Source: Synechococcus sp. CS-1331 (lineage in GTDB: Bacteria; Cyanobacteriota; Cyanobacteriia; PCC-6307; Cyanobiaceae). Taken from it: a DNA stretch of 64,000 nt. Under the pieces are notes generated by a model. The model ran no database searches and was not told the DNA's origin. It saw nothing but the letters and a program-made list of their open reading frames with translations. Below are positions 1 to 8,176 of the stretch, piece by piece; the stretch's first letter is position 1; each line of letters opens with the position of its first letter. The translations under genes and the position numbers were made by a program. Location: the NCBI GenBank assembly GCA_025127975.1, contig JAHLYQ010000041.1, forward strand, positions 80,941-144,940. The letters run 5' to 3'.

Positions 1-13
1 TTTTTCTTCTAAC

Positions 14-36
14 AAAGCCTTTTAGGCCTTTCTTCC
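14..36 (-). terminator. possible weak terminator after moaA
   Basis: Just past the moaA stop, the minus strand can fold AAAGGCCT against AGGCTTT with one bulged base and a three-base loop. Only a broken T run follows, so this is a weak candidate. It rests on base pairing alone. Confidence 0.25.
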
Positions 37-56
37 TATTCGCCGGCTGTTTGCTC

Positions 57-1163
57 CTAGCCCCCTAGGTAGGCCATCTCGGCTCGTGTGCTCTTGGTTG
101 AATTTGTGGAATTTGTAGTGTTGCGCTCCTCGCTATAGCGGTCGCTTCTTTGATTCCAGTGGGCGGCCATGGCTAGTTCAAGTTTTGGCCCAGCTTGTTT
201 TTCCTGTAGCCATGGTTTGAGATCCAGGCCACTGCCCGGGGAGGCAAAAAGGCAGGTGTAGGCGACGCCATCTGCGGTGACCCGCAGCCGGTTGCAGTCG
301 CCGCAGAAAGGTGCACTCACCGAGGCCACCACCGCTAGCTGGCCTGCGCCACCGGTGCCGCCACTTTCGGATCCCCCATCCCGGTAGCGCCAGCGGCTGG
401 CGGTGCCGTGGGCCGGACGGCCCACGGGCTCCAGGGGCCAGCGGCTGCCGATCCGCTCCACCATCTCGGCGGCCGGGAGCACCTGGGCTTCCCGCCAGCC
501 GTTGCGGTTGCCCACGTCCATGAATTCGATCAGGCGCAGCTCCAGCCCCCGCTCCCGGGCAAGGGCCGCCAGGGGCAGGAGCTGGTCGTCGTTGGCGCCG
601 CGCTGGATCACGGCATTGAGCTTGAGGCCGCCCTGGGCTGGATCGAAGCCGGCGGCGCGGGCGTGCTCGATCGCCGCCAACACCTGGGCCAGGGTGCGTT
701 CCCCGGCCCCCCCATCGCCAAGGCCTGCCATGCGGGCCACCGCCGCGCCCGTGGTGCCGTCGAGGCTGAGGGTGATGCGGTCGAGGCCGGCGGCGCGCAG
801 GGCCCGGGCCCGTTCGGCGCTGAGCAGTACGCCGTTGCTGGTGAGGGCGATCTCGCCCAGGCCCCTGGCGCGCAGGGGCTGAACGGCCCTGATCAACTCT
901 TCAAGCTGGCTGTGCAGCAGGGGCTCGCCGCCGGTGAGCCGCAGGCTGCGGACCCCCAGGGCCACGGCTGCTTCGATCACCCGCAATCGCTGCGCCAGCG
1001 TCAGCAGGCCCGGCGGCTCCACCCCATCGGGCAAGCAGTAGGGACAGGCCAGGTTGCAGCGGGCCGTCAGCGATAGGCGCAGCACGCCCAGCGGCCGGCC
1101 CAGTCGGTCGCTGGGGTGGGCGCGGGTGGCGACGGTTTCGGGGTGGGGGACGGCGCTGGCCAT
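57..1163 (-). CDS. moaA: GTP 3',8-cyclase MoaA
   Basis: This radical-SAM enzyme converts GTP to 3',8-cyclo-GTP, the first step of molybdopterin synthesis, and so supplies cofactor for the nitrate reductase and the molybdoenzyme nearby. The SAM-cluster motif C36-x3-C40-x2-C43 and the C-terminal GTP-binding cluster cysteines C287, C290 and C304 are present, and the chain ends in the conserved Gly-Gly. I start at the ATG at 1163 (368 aa) because the upstream in-frame stretch does not resemble the family. A low-complexity Thr/Asn/Ser insert, encoded partly by a 9-bp tandem repeat at 101-118, lies just before the conserved terminal MAYLGG. It is divergent from the antiporter gene at 1290. Confidence 0.95.
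   Translation of the reverse strand: MASAVPHPETVATRAHPSDRLGRPLGVLRLSLTARCNLACPYCLPDGVEPPGLLTLAQRLRVIEAAVALGVRSLRLTGGEPLLHSQLEELIRAVQPLRARGLGEIALTSNGVLLSAERARALRAAGLDRITLSLDGTTGAAVARMAGLGDGGAGERTLAQVLAAIEHARAAGFDPAQGGLKLNAVIQRGANDDQLLPLAALARERGLELRLIEFMDVGNRNGWREAQVLPAAEMVERIGSRWPLEPVGRPAHGTASRWRYRDGGSESGGTGGAGQLAVVASVSAPFCGDCNRLRVTADGVAYTCLFASPGSGLDLKPWLQEKQAGPKLELAMAAHWNQRSDRYSEERNTTNSTNSTKSTRAEMAYLGG
101..118. repeat. 9-bp tandem repeat inside moaA 3' end
   Basis: AATTTGTGG is followed directly by AATTTGTAG. In the moaA frame the repeat encodes Thr-Asn-Ser twice. It sits between the end of the conserved fold and the terminal Gly-Gly, so it looks like an in-frame microexpansion that the enzyme tolerates. 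Confidence 0.8.
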
Positions 1164-1289
1164 AGCCGCAACGCTAGAGCTCCTGCCCGGACGCAAATTT
1201 GGCCTATGGCACGGGCCGTGGCTCAATGATGGAGGCCCCACTCCTGTGCTCTTACTGCATCGGGGGAGTGGGTTGAGTTAGTAGCACCC

Positions 1290-2420
1290 ATGAGTTCTTC
1301 ACTTCAGGCCTTATTGGTCGTTGCCTTCTTAACGGCTGGAGTGCCCTTTGCGGCCAGGCCCCTGCGCGGGCGCGTGCCCACCATCATCCTTTATTTGATC
1401 AGCGGAATCGTGGTGGGCCCCGCACTGCTGGGCTGGATCCAGCCTGATCCCGCAATGGACCTGCTGCGCAAGCTGGCGCTGGCGGCCGTGTTTGCCGTAA
1501 TCGGTTACGAGTTCAACCTGCGCGATCTCACCGGGCCCATGGGCCGGTTGGCCATTTGGGGCTGGTTGACCACGGTGCTGACCGGCCTGCTACTGGCGCT
1601 GTGTTTGCCGGTGTCTGGCCTGGCCCGGGCACTGGCCCTGGTGATTCCGCTCAGTGCCAGTGCCTTGCCCAGTATGAAGTTCGTTCTTCAGGGCTCAGGT
1701 GAATGGGCACAGCCGTTGGGCACCGCTGCCCTCACTGCAGGGATCATGGGGCAGGTGGGTCCGGTATTGGCCCTAACACTCCTATTGAGTACCCAGCTGC
1801 CGCAGTTCACCCTCTTCAGGTTGGCCCTGTTAGCCGTGATTGCGATTGTGCTTAGTGCCCTGCCCGGGGTGTTGCGTGTACACGTCTCCGCTCAGGAATC
1901 ATTTCAACTGGTGCTGCTGCTGAGCGTGGGTTTGTTGAGCCTGTGTGTGGTTCTCGGTGTCGATATCCTCCTTGGTGGATTGCTAGTTGGCTTCGTGCTG
2001 AGGCGTTACTTGCCTGATCCCGGCCAGGCGCCTGTGATTGGCCATTTTAATGCTGTTATCGATGGATTTTTGGCTCCGCTCTTTTTGATTCTCGCCGGCA
2101 GCCGCATCAATATTAATGCTGTTATTGCGACTCCTTTTTGGCCCTTGGTATGGATGTTGGCCTTCTTTCTGGTGCGCGGTCTTCCCCAGTTTCTACTTTA
2201 TTGGAAGCAGCTACCATCTGGCCGCCAGCGCTTTCGCTTCTCCCTGCTCGTCTCCCAGTCGCTGTCGATTCCGATCGCAGTGACCCAGATGGAGGTTGAA
2301 GCCGGCCTGATGACGTCTGAAGTTTCCGCTTTGATCATCGGCGGCAGCGTACTTGCCGCATTGGTATACCCGAGCCTGGCTATGGCAATCAAGCCTTCAC
2401 TGCCTTCGGCCGCCTCTTGA
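1290..2420 (+). CDS. cation:proton antiporter (CPA2/Kef-like) membrane protein
   Basis: The 376-aa protein is almost entirely hydrophobic, with roughly ten to twelve predicted membrane helices. Segments such as a PTIILYLISGIVVGPALLGW-like stretch near residue 30 are typical of the Na+/H+ exchanger (Kef, CPA2) fold. There is no C-terminal TrkA-N regulatory domain, so it is a membrane-only version. It probably exchanges Na+ or K+ for H+ across the plasma membrane; the ion cannot be read from sequence. It starts 127 nt from the divergent moaA start, so the two may share a promoter region. No functional link to nitrate use is visible. Confidence 0.75.
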   Translation: MSSSLQALLVVAFLTAGVPFAARPLRGRVPTIILYLISGIVVGPALLGWIQPDPAMDLLRKLALAAVFAVIGYEFNLRDLTGPMGRLAIWGWLTTVLTGLLLALCLPVSGLARALALVIPLSASALPSMKFVLQGSGEWAQPLGTAALTAGIMGQVGPVLALTLLLSTQLPQFTLFRLALLAVIAIVLSALPGVLRVHVSAQESFQLVLLLSVGLLSLCVVLGVDILLGGLLVGFVLRRYLPDPGQAPVIGHFNAVIDGFLAPLFLILAGSRININAVIATPFWPLVWMLAFFLVRGLPQFLLYWKQLPSGRQRFRFSLLVSQSLSIPIAVTQMEVEAGLMTSEVSALIIGGSVLAALVYPSLAMAIKPSLPSAAS

Positions 2421-2535
2421 AAGTTTGGGGAAAAACCAACAGGCCGATATGGGGCCCCCGGCACTGCCTGGGCCTATTCATAGGCAGCCCCTCTGCCATA
2501 CCCCTAGGGTTTGACAAACGCAGGCAGTAGTAGCC

Positions 2536-4809
2536 ATGGCGCCTGAGCTATCTGGATCGCCGGCACCAACCCAGCCACCGGCTCCAGAAGGCGCCGCCAG
2601 TGGGGGCGGCTGGCCCCTGATCGAGGGCTGGGCCCGCGCCACCCTCTCACCCACGGGGTTGCGTCTATGGCAGACCCTCAACCACAAAAGCGCCTGCCTG
2701 AGTTGCGCCTGGGGCACGGGCGGTCAGAACGGCGGCTTTCGCGATGAACTGGGCGAGCCCCTGCAGCGCTGCCTCAAGAGCGTGGAGGCGATCGGAGCCG
2801 AACTGCAGGCCGCGGTTCCAGCGGAGGTGTTTGCCGGCCGCAGCCTGGCCGAGCTGCAGCAGCTCAGTTCCGCCGAATGCGACCAGCTGGGCCGGCTCGA
2901 TCGACCCCTGATCCGGCGAGCCGGCAGCGACCACTACGAGCCGATCAGCTGGAAGGAGGTGCACGACCTCAGCGCCGCGGCCTTCGCTAGGCCAGCTCCC
3001 GAGCGGGTTGCTTCCTACAGCTCCGGGCGCTCCTCCAATGAGGCCGCCTACCTGCTGCAACTGCTGCTGCGGGCTCTCGGCTCCAACAACCTGGCCGACT
3101 GCTCCGACCTCTGCCACGCCCCCTCCAGCATCGGGCTCAGCCGGGTGTTTGGCAGCGGCACTTCGATGGTGAATCTGGACAGCCTGCAGCACGCTGATGG
3201 CGTGGTGTTGGTGGGCTCCAATGCGCCGGCAAACCACCCGCGGCTGATGAACGAGCTGATCCGCCTGCGGGAGCGCGGCGGCACGGTGATCGTGATCAAT
3301 CCGGTGCTGGAGGCGGGGCTGCTCAAGTTCGGCTCGCCCGCTTTCCCGATCCGCTCGATGCTCGGCGGGGGCAGTGAGATCGCCTCCCTGTTCCTGCAGC
3401 CGATTCCCGGCTCCGACACCGCCGTATTTCTGGGGCTGCAGAAGGCCCTGCTGGAGCGTGGCGCCATCGCCCTCGACTTCGTGAAGGCCCATGCCGATGG
3501 TTGGCAGGCCCTGATCGAGCAGATCGAGACCACCAGCTGGGAGGCGATCACGGGCTGCTGCGGCCTCAGCCGCGAGGAGCTGGAGCACACCGCTGCCCGG
3601 CTGGCTGCGTGCAAGGCGGTGGTGTTCGCCTGGGCGATGGGCATCACCCACCACGCCAACGGCACCGCCAACGTGCAGGCGATCGCCAACACGGCCGTGC
3701 TCACGGGCAACGTGGCCCGGCCGGGGGCGGGCACGATGCCGATCCGCGGCCACTCCAACGTGCAGGGCTTCGGCTCGATGGGGGTGACGGTGAATCTGCG
3801 CGAGCCGATGCGGCTGGCGCTTGAGCAGCTGCTCGGCCGGCCCCTCAGCCCCACCCGGGGCTACAACACCCGCGCCCTGATCGAGGCGGCCGCTGCCGGT
3901 GCCGTCGACTCCCTGCTCTGTTTGGGCGGCAACCTCTACGGCGCCAACCCCGACAGCCGCCAGGCCCAGGCAGCCCTTGGCCGCATCGACACGATCATCT
4001 ACCTGGCAACCAAGCCCAATACCGGCCACTTCCATGGCCTGGCGGCCCGCCAGACCCTGCTGCTGCCGGTGTTCAACCGCTTCGAAACGCCCCACCGCAC
4101 CACGGTGGAATCGGGCAACAACTGGGTGCGGCTCAATGAGCCCGGCAGCACCCATCTGGCCAGCGGCCAGCTGATCAGCGAGGTGGAGTTTCTGGCCGAG
4201 CTGGCCCACCGCCTGCACGGCACCGAGCCGATCGACTGGCGGAGGCTGCAGGATCCCGTGTATGTGCGCGAGCTGATCGCCCGCACCGTGCCCGGTTACG
4301 CCGCCATCGCCGAGATCGACGCCAGCAAGAAGGAATTCGAGGTTGCCGGCCGGGTGTTCCAGGAGCCCCGTTTCGCCACCGCCACGGGCCGGGCCCAGCT
4401 GGCGGTGACACCGCTGCCCGAGCTCGGATTGCCGGATGCGGATCACTTCGGCGGGCTGGCCGCCGGCGAGCAGGGCCTGGTGCTGAACCTGATCACCGCC
4501 CGCAGTTACGGCCAGCACAACACGGTGGTCTACAAGCAGGGCGACAGCTACCGGGGCATGCCGCACCGCCAGACGATCCTGGTCAACCCGGAGGATCTGG
4601 CTGCCTGTGGTCTGCGGGCCCACCAGCGGGTGACCGTGCAGGGTGAAGCGGGCCAGCTGGATGGGATCGAGCTGATTCCCGGCTCGGTGCGGCGTGGCGC
4701 GGCGCTGATGTTCTATCCGGAGGCCAACGTGCTGATGCGGGCGGTGAGCGATCCCGAGAGCGGTACGCCGGCCTTCAAGCGGGTGCCGGTGCTGCTGCGT
4801 GGCAGCTGA
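2536..4809 (+). CDS. FdhF/YdeP-family molybdopterin oxidoreductase
   Basis: This 757-aa protein belongs to the bis-MGD oxidoreductase superfamily (formate dehydrogenase alpha/YdeP branch). An N-terminal Cys54-x2-Cys57-Ala-Trp-Gly motif, with a further Cys79, recalls the reduced cluster site of YdeP-type proteins. Long molybdopterin-binding stretches follow, including one with SSGRSSNEAAYLLQLLLRAL near residue 165, and the dinucleotide-binding C-terminal domain covers roughly residues 640-750. The substrate is unknown for this family; in E. coli YdeP is linked to acid resistance. Its place between moaA and the nitrate genes suggests shared cofactor supply. A damaged copy of its 3' end lies at 6186-6383. 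Confidence 0.85.
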   Translation: MAPELSGSPAPTQPPAPEGAASGGGWPLIEGWARATLSPTGLRLWQTLNHKSACLSCAWGTGGQNGGFRDELGEPLQRCLKSVEAIGAELQAAVPAEVFAGRSLAELQQLSSAECDQLGRLDRPLIRRAGSDHYEPISWKEVHDLSAAAFARPAPERVASYSSGRSSNEAAYLLQLLLRALGSNNLADCSDLCHAPSSIGLSRVFGSGTSMVNLDSLQHADGVVLVGSNAPANHPRLMNELIRLRERGGTVIVINPVLEAGLLKFGSPAFPIRSMLGGGSEIASLFLQPIPGSDTAVFLGLQKALLERGAIALDFVKAHADGWQALIEQIETTSWEAITGCCGLSREELEHTAARLAACKAVVFAWAMGITHHANGTANVQAIANTAVLTGNVARPGAGTMPIRGHSNVQGFGSMGVTVNLREPMRLALEQLLGRPLSPTRGYNTRALIEAAAAGAVDSLLCLGGNLYGANPDSRQAQAALGRIDTIIYLATKPNTGHFHGLAARQTLLLPVFNRFETPHRTTVESGNNWVRLNEPGSTHLASGQLISEVEFLAELAHRLHGTEPIDWRRLQDPVYVRELIARTVPGYAAIAEIDASKKEFEVAGRVFQEPRFATATGRAQLAVTPLPELGLPDADHFGGLAAGEQGLVLNLITARSYGQHNTVVYKQGDSYRGMPHRQTILVNPEDLAACGLRAHQRVTVQGEAGQLDGIELIPGSVRRGAALMFYPEANVLMRAVSDPESGTPAFKRVPVLLRGS

Positions 4810-4904
4810 GCTGTCGCCGTCGCCATCCTGGTTGCCAACCCCGCCATCGAGAGTGGTCTCCTGTTGTTGCCGCGGCCGGGCCTATCAGCCCCGCCTCGAT
4901 CGCC
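4810..4904 (+). other. intergenic remnant resembling the start of the HPP gene
   Basis: After the oxidoreductase stop, bases 4870-4893 (GCGGCCGGGCCTATCAGCCC and following) nearly match 6512-6535, which encode the RRGRAYQP segment at the start of the HPP gene. The intact HPP gene lies 1.6 kb downstream. I read this as the left scar of the insertion of the VOC/lipocalin cassette; that is an inference. Confidence 0.5.
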
Positions 4905-5444
4905 CTAGCCCGGCAACTTCAGCCGCTGGACACGGGACATGTGCTCCACGACTCCCTCGGGCTTCGTCACGGCCAGGTATTCAGCGGTGAAGTCGGGTGG
5001 AAGGACCTCGATCAGGATCTTGTTCTCGACCCAAATCTCAAGCACATGGAAACCGCCGCGCATGCACTCGTAGCATTGCCATTCTTCTCGAGCCGCGATC
5101 GCAGCGACCTTGCTGGCTTCCGTGGCCACGCTGATGGCGAAATGGAAGGCGCCGTATTCGGGCTCACGATTTAATCCCGGGACAAAGGCGACACCCTGCG
5201 CGCCGTCGGGATGGAGCGTCGTGCCGGCAGGATAAATTTCGATTCCGGTGCCGTTCGGGTCGAGTTGTAGTACCCAATAGCTGCCGGGGTTTGGCGGAAA
5301 TGCTACGGCGGTGCCCCCGATGATCTCAGCCAGAACAGTGGCAACCTTCTGCGGGTTTCGTACAGCTATCGAGAGATGATGAATCATGGGCGCTTTACCG
5401 ATGATGTGATCAAGGGAGACGGGTGTTGCTGTCGTCGTCATCAT
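4905..5444 (-). CDS. VOC-superfamily (glyoxalase-like) protein
   Basis: The 179-aa product opens with a HHLSIAVRNPQKVATVLAEI-type strand-helix segment near residue 22, the usual start of a vicinal-oxygen-chelate module, and carries later Glu and His candidates for metal binding (for example IEIYPAG and FHFAI). Members include glyoxalases, dioxygenases and resistance proteins; the substrate cannot be assigned. There is a single module pair and no fusion. It is divergent from the lipocalin-like gene at 5525 across 80 nt of AT-rich DNA. The pair sits between duplicated pieces of the flanking genes, suggesting recent acquisition. Confidence 0.7.
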   Translation of the reverse strand: MMTTTATPVSLDHIIGKAPMIHHLSIAVRNPQKVATVLAEIIGGTAVAFPPNPGSYWVLQLDPNGTGIEIYPAGTTLHPDGAQGVAFVPGLNREPEYGAFHFAISVATEASKVAAIAAREEWQCYECMRGGFHVLEIWVENKILIEVLPPDFTAEYLAVTKPEGVVEHMSRVQRLKLPG

Positions 5445-5524
5445 ATCTCTCGTACTTTGGAACTCCGCGCTCCTTTTTGTCTTTAAGTCATGCTAAGGTT
5501 GTTAAATCTATCTATTAACAGAAA

Positions 5525-6034
5525 ATGATGAGCCAAATTTTTTCGCGCACTCGCCTAGCCATGGGAGTGCTGTTTTCAGGCGTGATCCTGTCAGCAAATG
5601 TGGCGTGCGCTCAGGCCGCTAAACAGCTGGTTGGCACTTGGAGGCTTATATCAGCTACAACGGAACAGGGCGATAAAACCACCCCAACCTATGGTCTTAA
5701 TCCAAAGGGTATTCTTGCCGTTGATGCCAATGGCCGCTATGCAATTGTGGCCATGCGAGCCGATCTTCCCAAGGTGGCTTCCGGCACCCGTACAACAACC
5801 ATTTCTAGCGAGAATCAAGCACTTGTAGCGGGAAGCATCGCTCACTTCGGCAGTATCTCCTTGAACAAAACAGGAACGGTTCTCATCTTCAAGGTTGAGA
5901 ATTCTACATTCCCAAACTGGGATGGAACCGAGCAGAAGTGGCCATTCAATATCAGCAGGGAAGAACTGAGATTTGCGGTTCCGGACGCATCGGGAGGAGG
6001 AATAGCGCTGACGGCTTGGAGGCGCGTTAATTAA
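5525..6034 (+). CDS. secreted lipocalin-like domain protein
   Basis: The 169-aa protein begins with a signal peptide: a basic N-terminus, a hydrophobic stretch around residues 12-25, then an Ala-rich cleavage region before QAAKQLVGTW. The mature part begins with LVGTWRLIS and has the Gly-rich, beta-rich composition of the lipocalin_5 type, with a terminal ALTAWRRV strand. It probably binds a small hydrophobic ligand in the periplasm; the ligand is unknown. A second Met follows directly (5528) and may be the true start. Lower GC than its neighbours and the duplication scars on both sides suggest it arrived with the VOC gene. Confidence 0.7.
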   Translation: MMSQIFSRTRLAMGVLFSGVILSANVACAQAAKQLVGTWRLISATTEQGDKTTPTYGLNPKGILAVDANGRYAIVAMRADLPKVASGTRTTTISSENQALVAGSIAHFGSISLNKTGTVLIFKVENSTFPNWDGTEQKWPFNISREELRFAVPDASGGGIALTAWRRVN

Positions 6035-6185
6035 ATTAATGATCAGGCCAGTTGGCAGGTGTCTGTGCAGCCGTGGACGCCGCCTTCTCTTCTCTGCAGG
6101 CTGATCAGAATCGGGGCCATGGAGCTTTGTGCCGACCTCGGCCTGCGCTCGTTGCTCGACACCAACGCCCTGGCCTTGACTCCCT
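6035..6185. other. gene-free stretch with unassigned coding debris
   Basis: No intact gene is visible. Bases 6119-6187 read as a short open stretch (MELCADLGLRSLLDTNALAL) joined to the damaged oxidoreductase copy. I cannot assign it to a family. It is most likely part of the same rearranged material. Confidence 0.4.
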
Positions 6186-6383
6186 CGCCGGCGAGCAGGG
6201 CCTAGTGCTGAACCTGATCACCGCCTGCAGTTACGGCCAGCACAACACGGTGGTCTACAAGCAGGGCGACAGCTATCGGGGCATTCCGCACCGCCAGACG
6301 ATCCTGGTCAACCCGAGGATCTGGCTGCCTGTGGCCTGCGGGCCCACCAGCAGGTGACCGTGCAGGGTGAGGTGGCAGCTGAG
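6186..6383 (+). pseudogene. duplicated 3' fragment of the FdhF/YdeP-type gene
   Basis: Bases 6186-6370 match 4461-4646 of the intact oxidoreductase gene almost base for base, with only a handful of substitutions. One G is lost near 6315, which shifts the frame. The match then jumps to the last codons and stop of the gene (6372-6383 matches 4799-4810), so an internal piece has been deleted. It lacks the catalytic domain and any start, so it is non-functional debris. High identity implies a fairly recent duplication. Confidence 0.9.
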
Positions 6384-6476
6384 GCCACTGCTCCCCTGCG
6401 TAGCCGTTGTCACCACGGCGGCGCCGGCCGCCGTCGACAGTGAGGGCTAGAGGGCAGCTTGTGGCTTGGGGGTGTG

Positions 6477-6998
6477 GTGAAGCTGCAGAGCTGGCTGGTG
6501 GAGCAGCGGCGGCGCGGCCGGGCCTACCAGCCCCGCTTTCGGCGCCGACAACGGTCGCTTTCCTGGCTGGGAGCGCTGCTGGCTCTAACTCTGCTGAGCC
6601 TGCTCAGTGCCTGGAGCGGCATGGTGTTGTTGGCGGCGCCTCTCGGCGCGTCATCGGTGCTGTTGTTTGGCTACCCCGCCAGCCCCCTGGCCCAGCCGCG
6701 CAACATCGTGCTTGGCAATCTGGTGGGGGCGCTGGTGAGCGTGGCGGCGGTGGCCTGGCTCGGCCAGGGGCCGCTTGTGATCGCCCTGGCGGTGGGGTTT
6801 ACGGTGTTGCTGGGCCAGCAGCTGCGCTGCCTGCATCCTCCTGCCGGTGGCCTCGCCTTTCTCGGCGTGGCGCTGGGGGCCACACCGCTGTTTGTACTCA
6901 CCCCTGTGCTGAGCGGCTCGCTGCTGCTTGTGCTGATCGCCGCGGCCTTCAGCCGCTGGGTGAAGGGGGCGCTGCCCTATCCGCACCACTGGCTGTGA
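6477..6998 (+). CDS. HPP family membrane protein, probable nitrite transporter
   Basis: The protein of about 173 aa has four or five hydrophobic helices and the HPP-family features: a PLGASSVLLFGYPASPLAQPR-like segment near residue 48 and a CLHPPAGG motif near residue 120. HPP proteins of cyanobacteria and chloroplasts have shown nitrite transport activity, and the location among nitrate genes fits that role. The start is uncertain: GTG at 6477 has a G-rich stretch upstream, and TTG at 6459 is an in-frame alternative. Its stop overlaps the GTG start of the next gene (GTGA), so the two are probably translationally coupled. Confidence 0.75.
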   Translation: MKLQSWLVEQRRRGRAYQPRFRRRQRSLSWLGALLALTLLSLLSAWSGMVLLAAPLGASSVLLFGYPASPLAQPRNIVLGNLVGALVSVAAVAWLGQGPLVIALAVGFTVLLGQQLRCLHPPAGGLAFLGVALGATPLFVLTPVLSGSLLLVLIAAAFSRWVKGALPYPHHWL

Positions 6999-7735
6999 CC
7001 CTCTGGCTGCTGCCGCTCCTGGGCCTGGTGGCCTTTCTCTATGCCGCCGTGGGCCATGCGGGCGCCTCCGGCTACATCGCCGTGCTGGCCCTGGCCGGTC
7101 TGCCGGCGGAGCAGATCAAGCCGCTTGCCCTGATCCTGAACATTGCGGTGGCGGCCCAGGGCAGCTGGCAGTTCTGGCGAGCCGGCCACCTGCGCTGGCG
7201 GCTGTTCTGGCCGGTGTTGCTGGCCGGCCTGCCGGCGGCCTTTCTGGGGGGCTGGCTCGATCTGCCCACGCTCTGGTTTCAGCGGTTGGTCGCACTGGTG
7301 CTGCTGGCCTCGGCCCTGCGCTTTCTCCGCCAGCCCGGCGATCCCGAGCGCTTGACGCAACCGCCATTGATTCTGTTGGTGCTGAGCGGTGCCGGGCTGG
7401 GGCTGCTGGCCGGCCTCACCGGTACCGGCGGCGGCGTGTTTCTCACGCCCCTGCTGTTGGGTTGCAGCTGGGCCTCCACCCGCCAGGCGGCAGCGGTGTC
7501 GTCGCTGTTCATCTTCGGCAACTCGCTCAGCGGCCTGGCCGGCCTGCTGCTGGCCCGCCAGCTATCAGGTGCCCTGCTGCCGGCCCAGCTGGGCTGGATG
7601 TTGCTGATGGTGCTGCTGGCCGGTGCGGTGGGTTCGCGGCTTGGTAGCCGCCACTGGCCGGTGGCTTGGATCCGTCGCTGTCTGGCCTTGGTGCTGCTGC
7701 TGGCCGCCTTGAAGCTCCTCGGTTTCGCAGGCTGA
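6995..7735 (+). CDS. TSUP (TauE/SafE) family permease
   Basis: The 246-aa product has seven or eight hydrophobic helices and the paired TSUP signatures: YAAVGHAGASGYIAVLALAG near the N-terminus and GLTGTGGGVFLTPLLL in the second half. Family members export sulfite or organosulfonates or move related anions; the substrate here is unknown. I start at GTG 6995, which overlaps the HPP stop by four bases, because upstream in-frame sequence belongs to the HPP gene in another frame. Coupling to HPP hints at a role in anion handling, possibly nitrite-related; this is inference. Confidence 0.8.
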   Translation: MTLWLLPLLGLVAFLYAAVGHAGASGYIAVLALAGLPAEQIKPLALILNIAVAAQGSWQFWRAGHLRWRLFWPVLLAGLPAAFLGGWLDLPTLWFQRLVALVLLASALRFLRQPGDPERLTQPPLILLVLSGAGLGLLAGLTGTGGGVFLTPLLLGCSWASTRQAAAVSSLFIFGNSLSGLAGLLLARQLSGALLPAQLGWMLLMVLLAGAVGSRLGSRHWPVAWIRRCLALVLLLAALKLLGFAG

Positions 7736-7756
7736 TGTTGGCGGTAGCGTTTCAGC

Positions 7757-8176
7757 ATGATCGCCCCCGCTGCCGAGCGTTTCACGCCGCCCCCCATCCC
7801 CTGGCGCCATCCCCTGGCGCTGGAGCCGGCTCCTGGGCTGGGTCCGGGGTTGGATCCCCAGAGGTCTGGGGAAGCCTTGGCGCGTCTGTGCGCCGAAGCC
7901 GATGTGCAGGCGGTGATCGCGTTTGGTTCCCGGGCCAGGGGTGAGGCACGGCGCGACTCAGATCTGGATCTGGCGGTGATCGTGGGCCAGCCCCAGCTCA
8001 CGCCGGCCGAGAAGATGGCCTGCTGGAAGCGTTTCAACCGAGTGCTGGGCCGGCAGGGAGTAGCTGTCGACCTAGTGGTGGCTGGCAGCGCTGATGCCGA
8101 GCGCCTGAGTGGCTCCCGTTGGCACGTGTTTGGCGATGTGGCCCGTGAGGGCCGGGTGCTGTATGTCGCCCGCTGA
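7757..8176 (+). CDS. MNT-domain nucleotidyltransferase (antitoxin of MNT-HEPN pair)
   Basis: The 139-aa protein carries the minimal nucleotidyltransferase motif GSRARGEARRDSDLDLAV near residues 56-73, with the two catalytic Asp residues, and a later Val-Asp-Leu-Val strand supplying the third Asp. Such MNT proteins neutralise partner HEPN toxins, in studied cases by AMPylating the toxin. A Pro-rich N-terminal extension of about 35 residues precedes the fold, so the start could lie further in. The following HEPN gene overlaps it by 14 nt. It sits between TSUP and mobA and breaks the nitrate cluster. Confidence 0.8.
   Translation: MIAPAAERFTPPPIPWRHPLALEPAPGLGPGLDPQRSGEALARLCAEADVQAVIAFGSRARGEARRDSDLDLAVIVGQPQLTPAEKMACWKRFNRVLGRQGVAVDLVVAGSADAERLSGSRWHVFGDVAREGRVLYVAR

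Noticed and set aside
2665-4623. 652-aa open frame on the minus strand across the molybdoenzyme gene
   Set aside because: It is antisense to a clearly conserved gene, and its His/Gln/Gly-rich composition is what high-GC codons give in reverse. There is no family resemblance.
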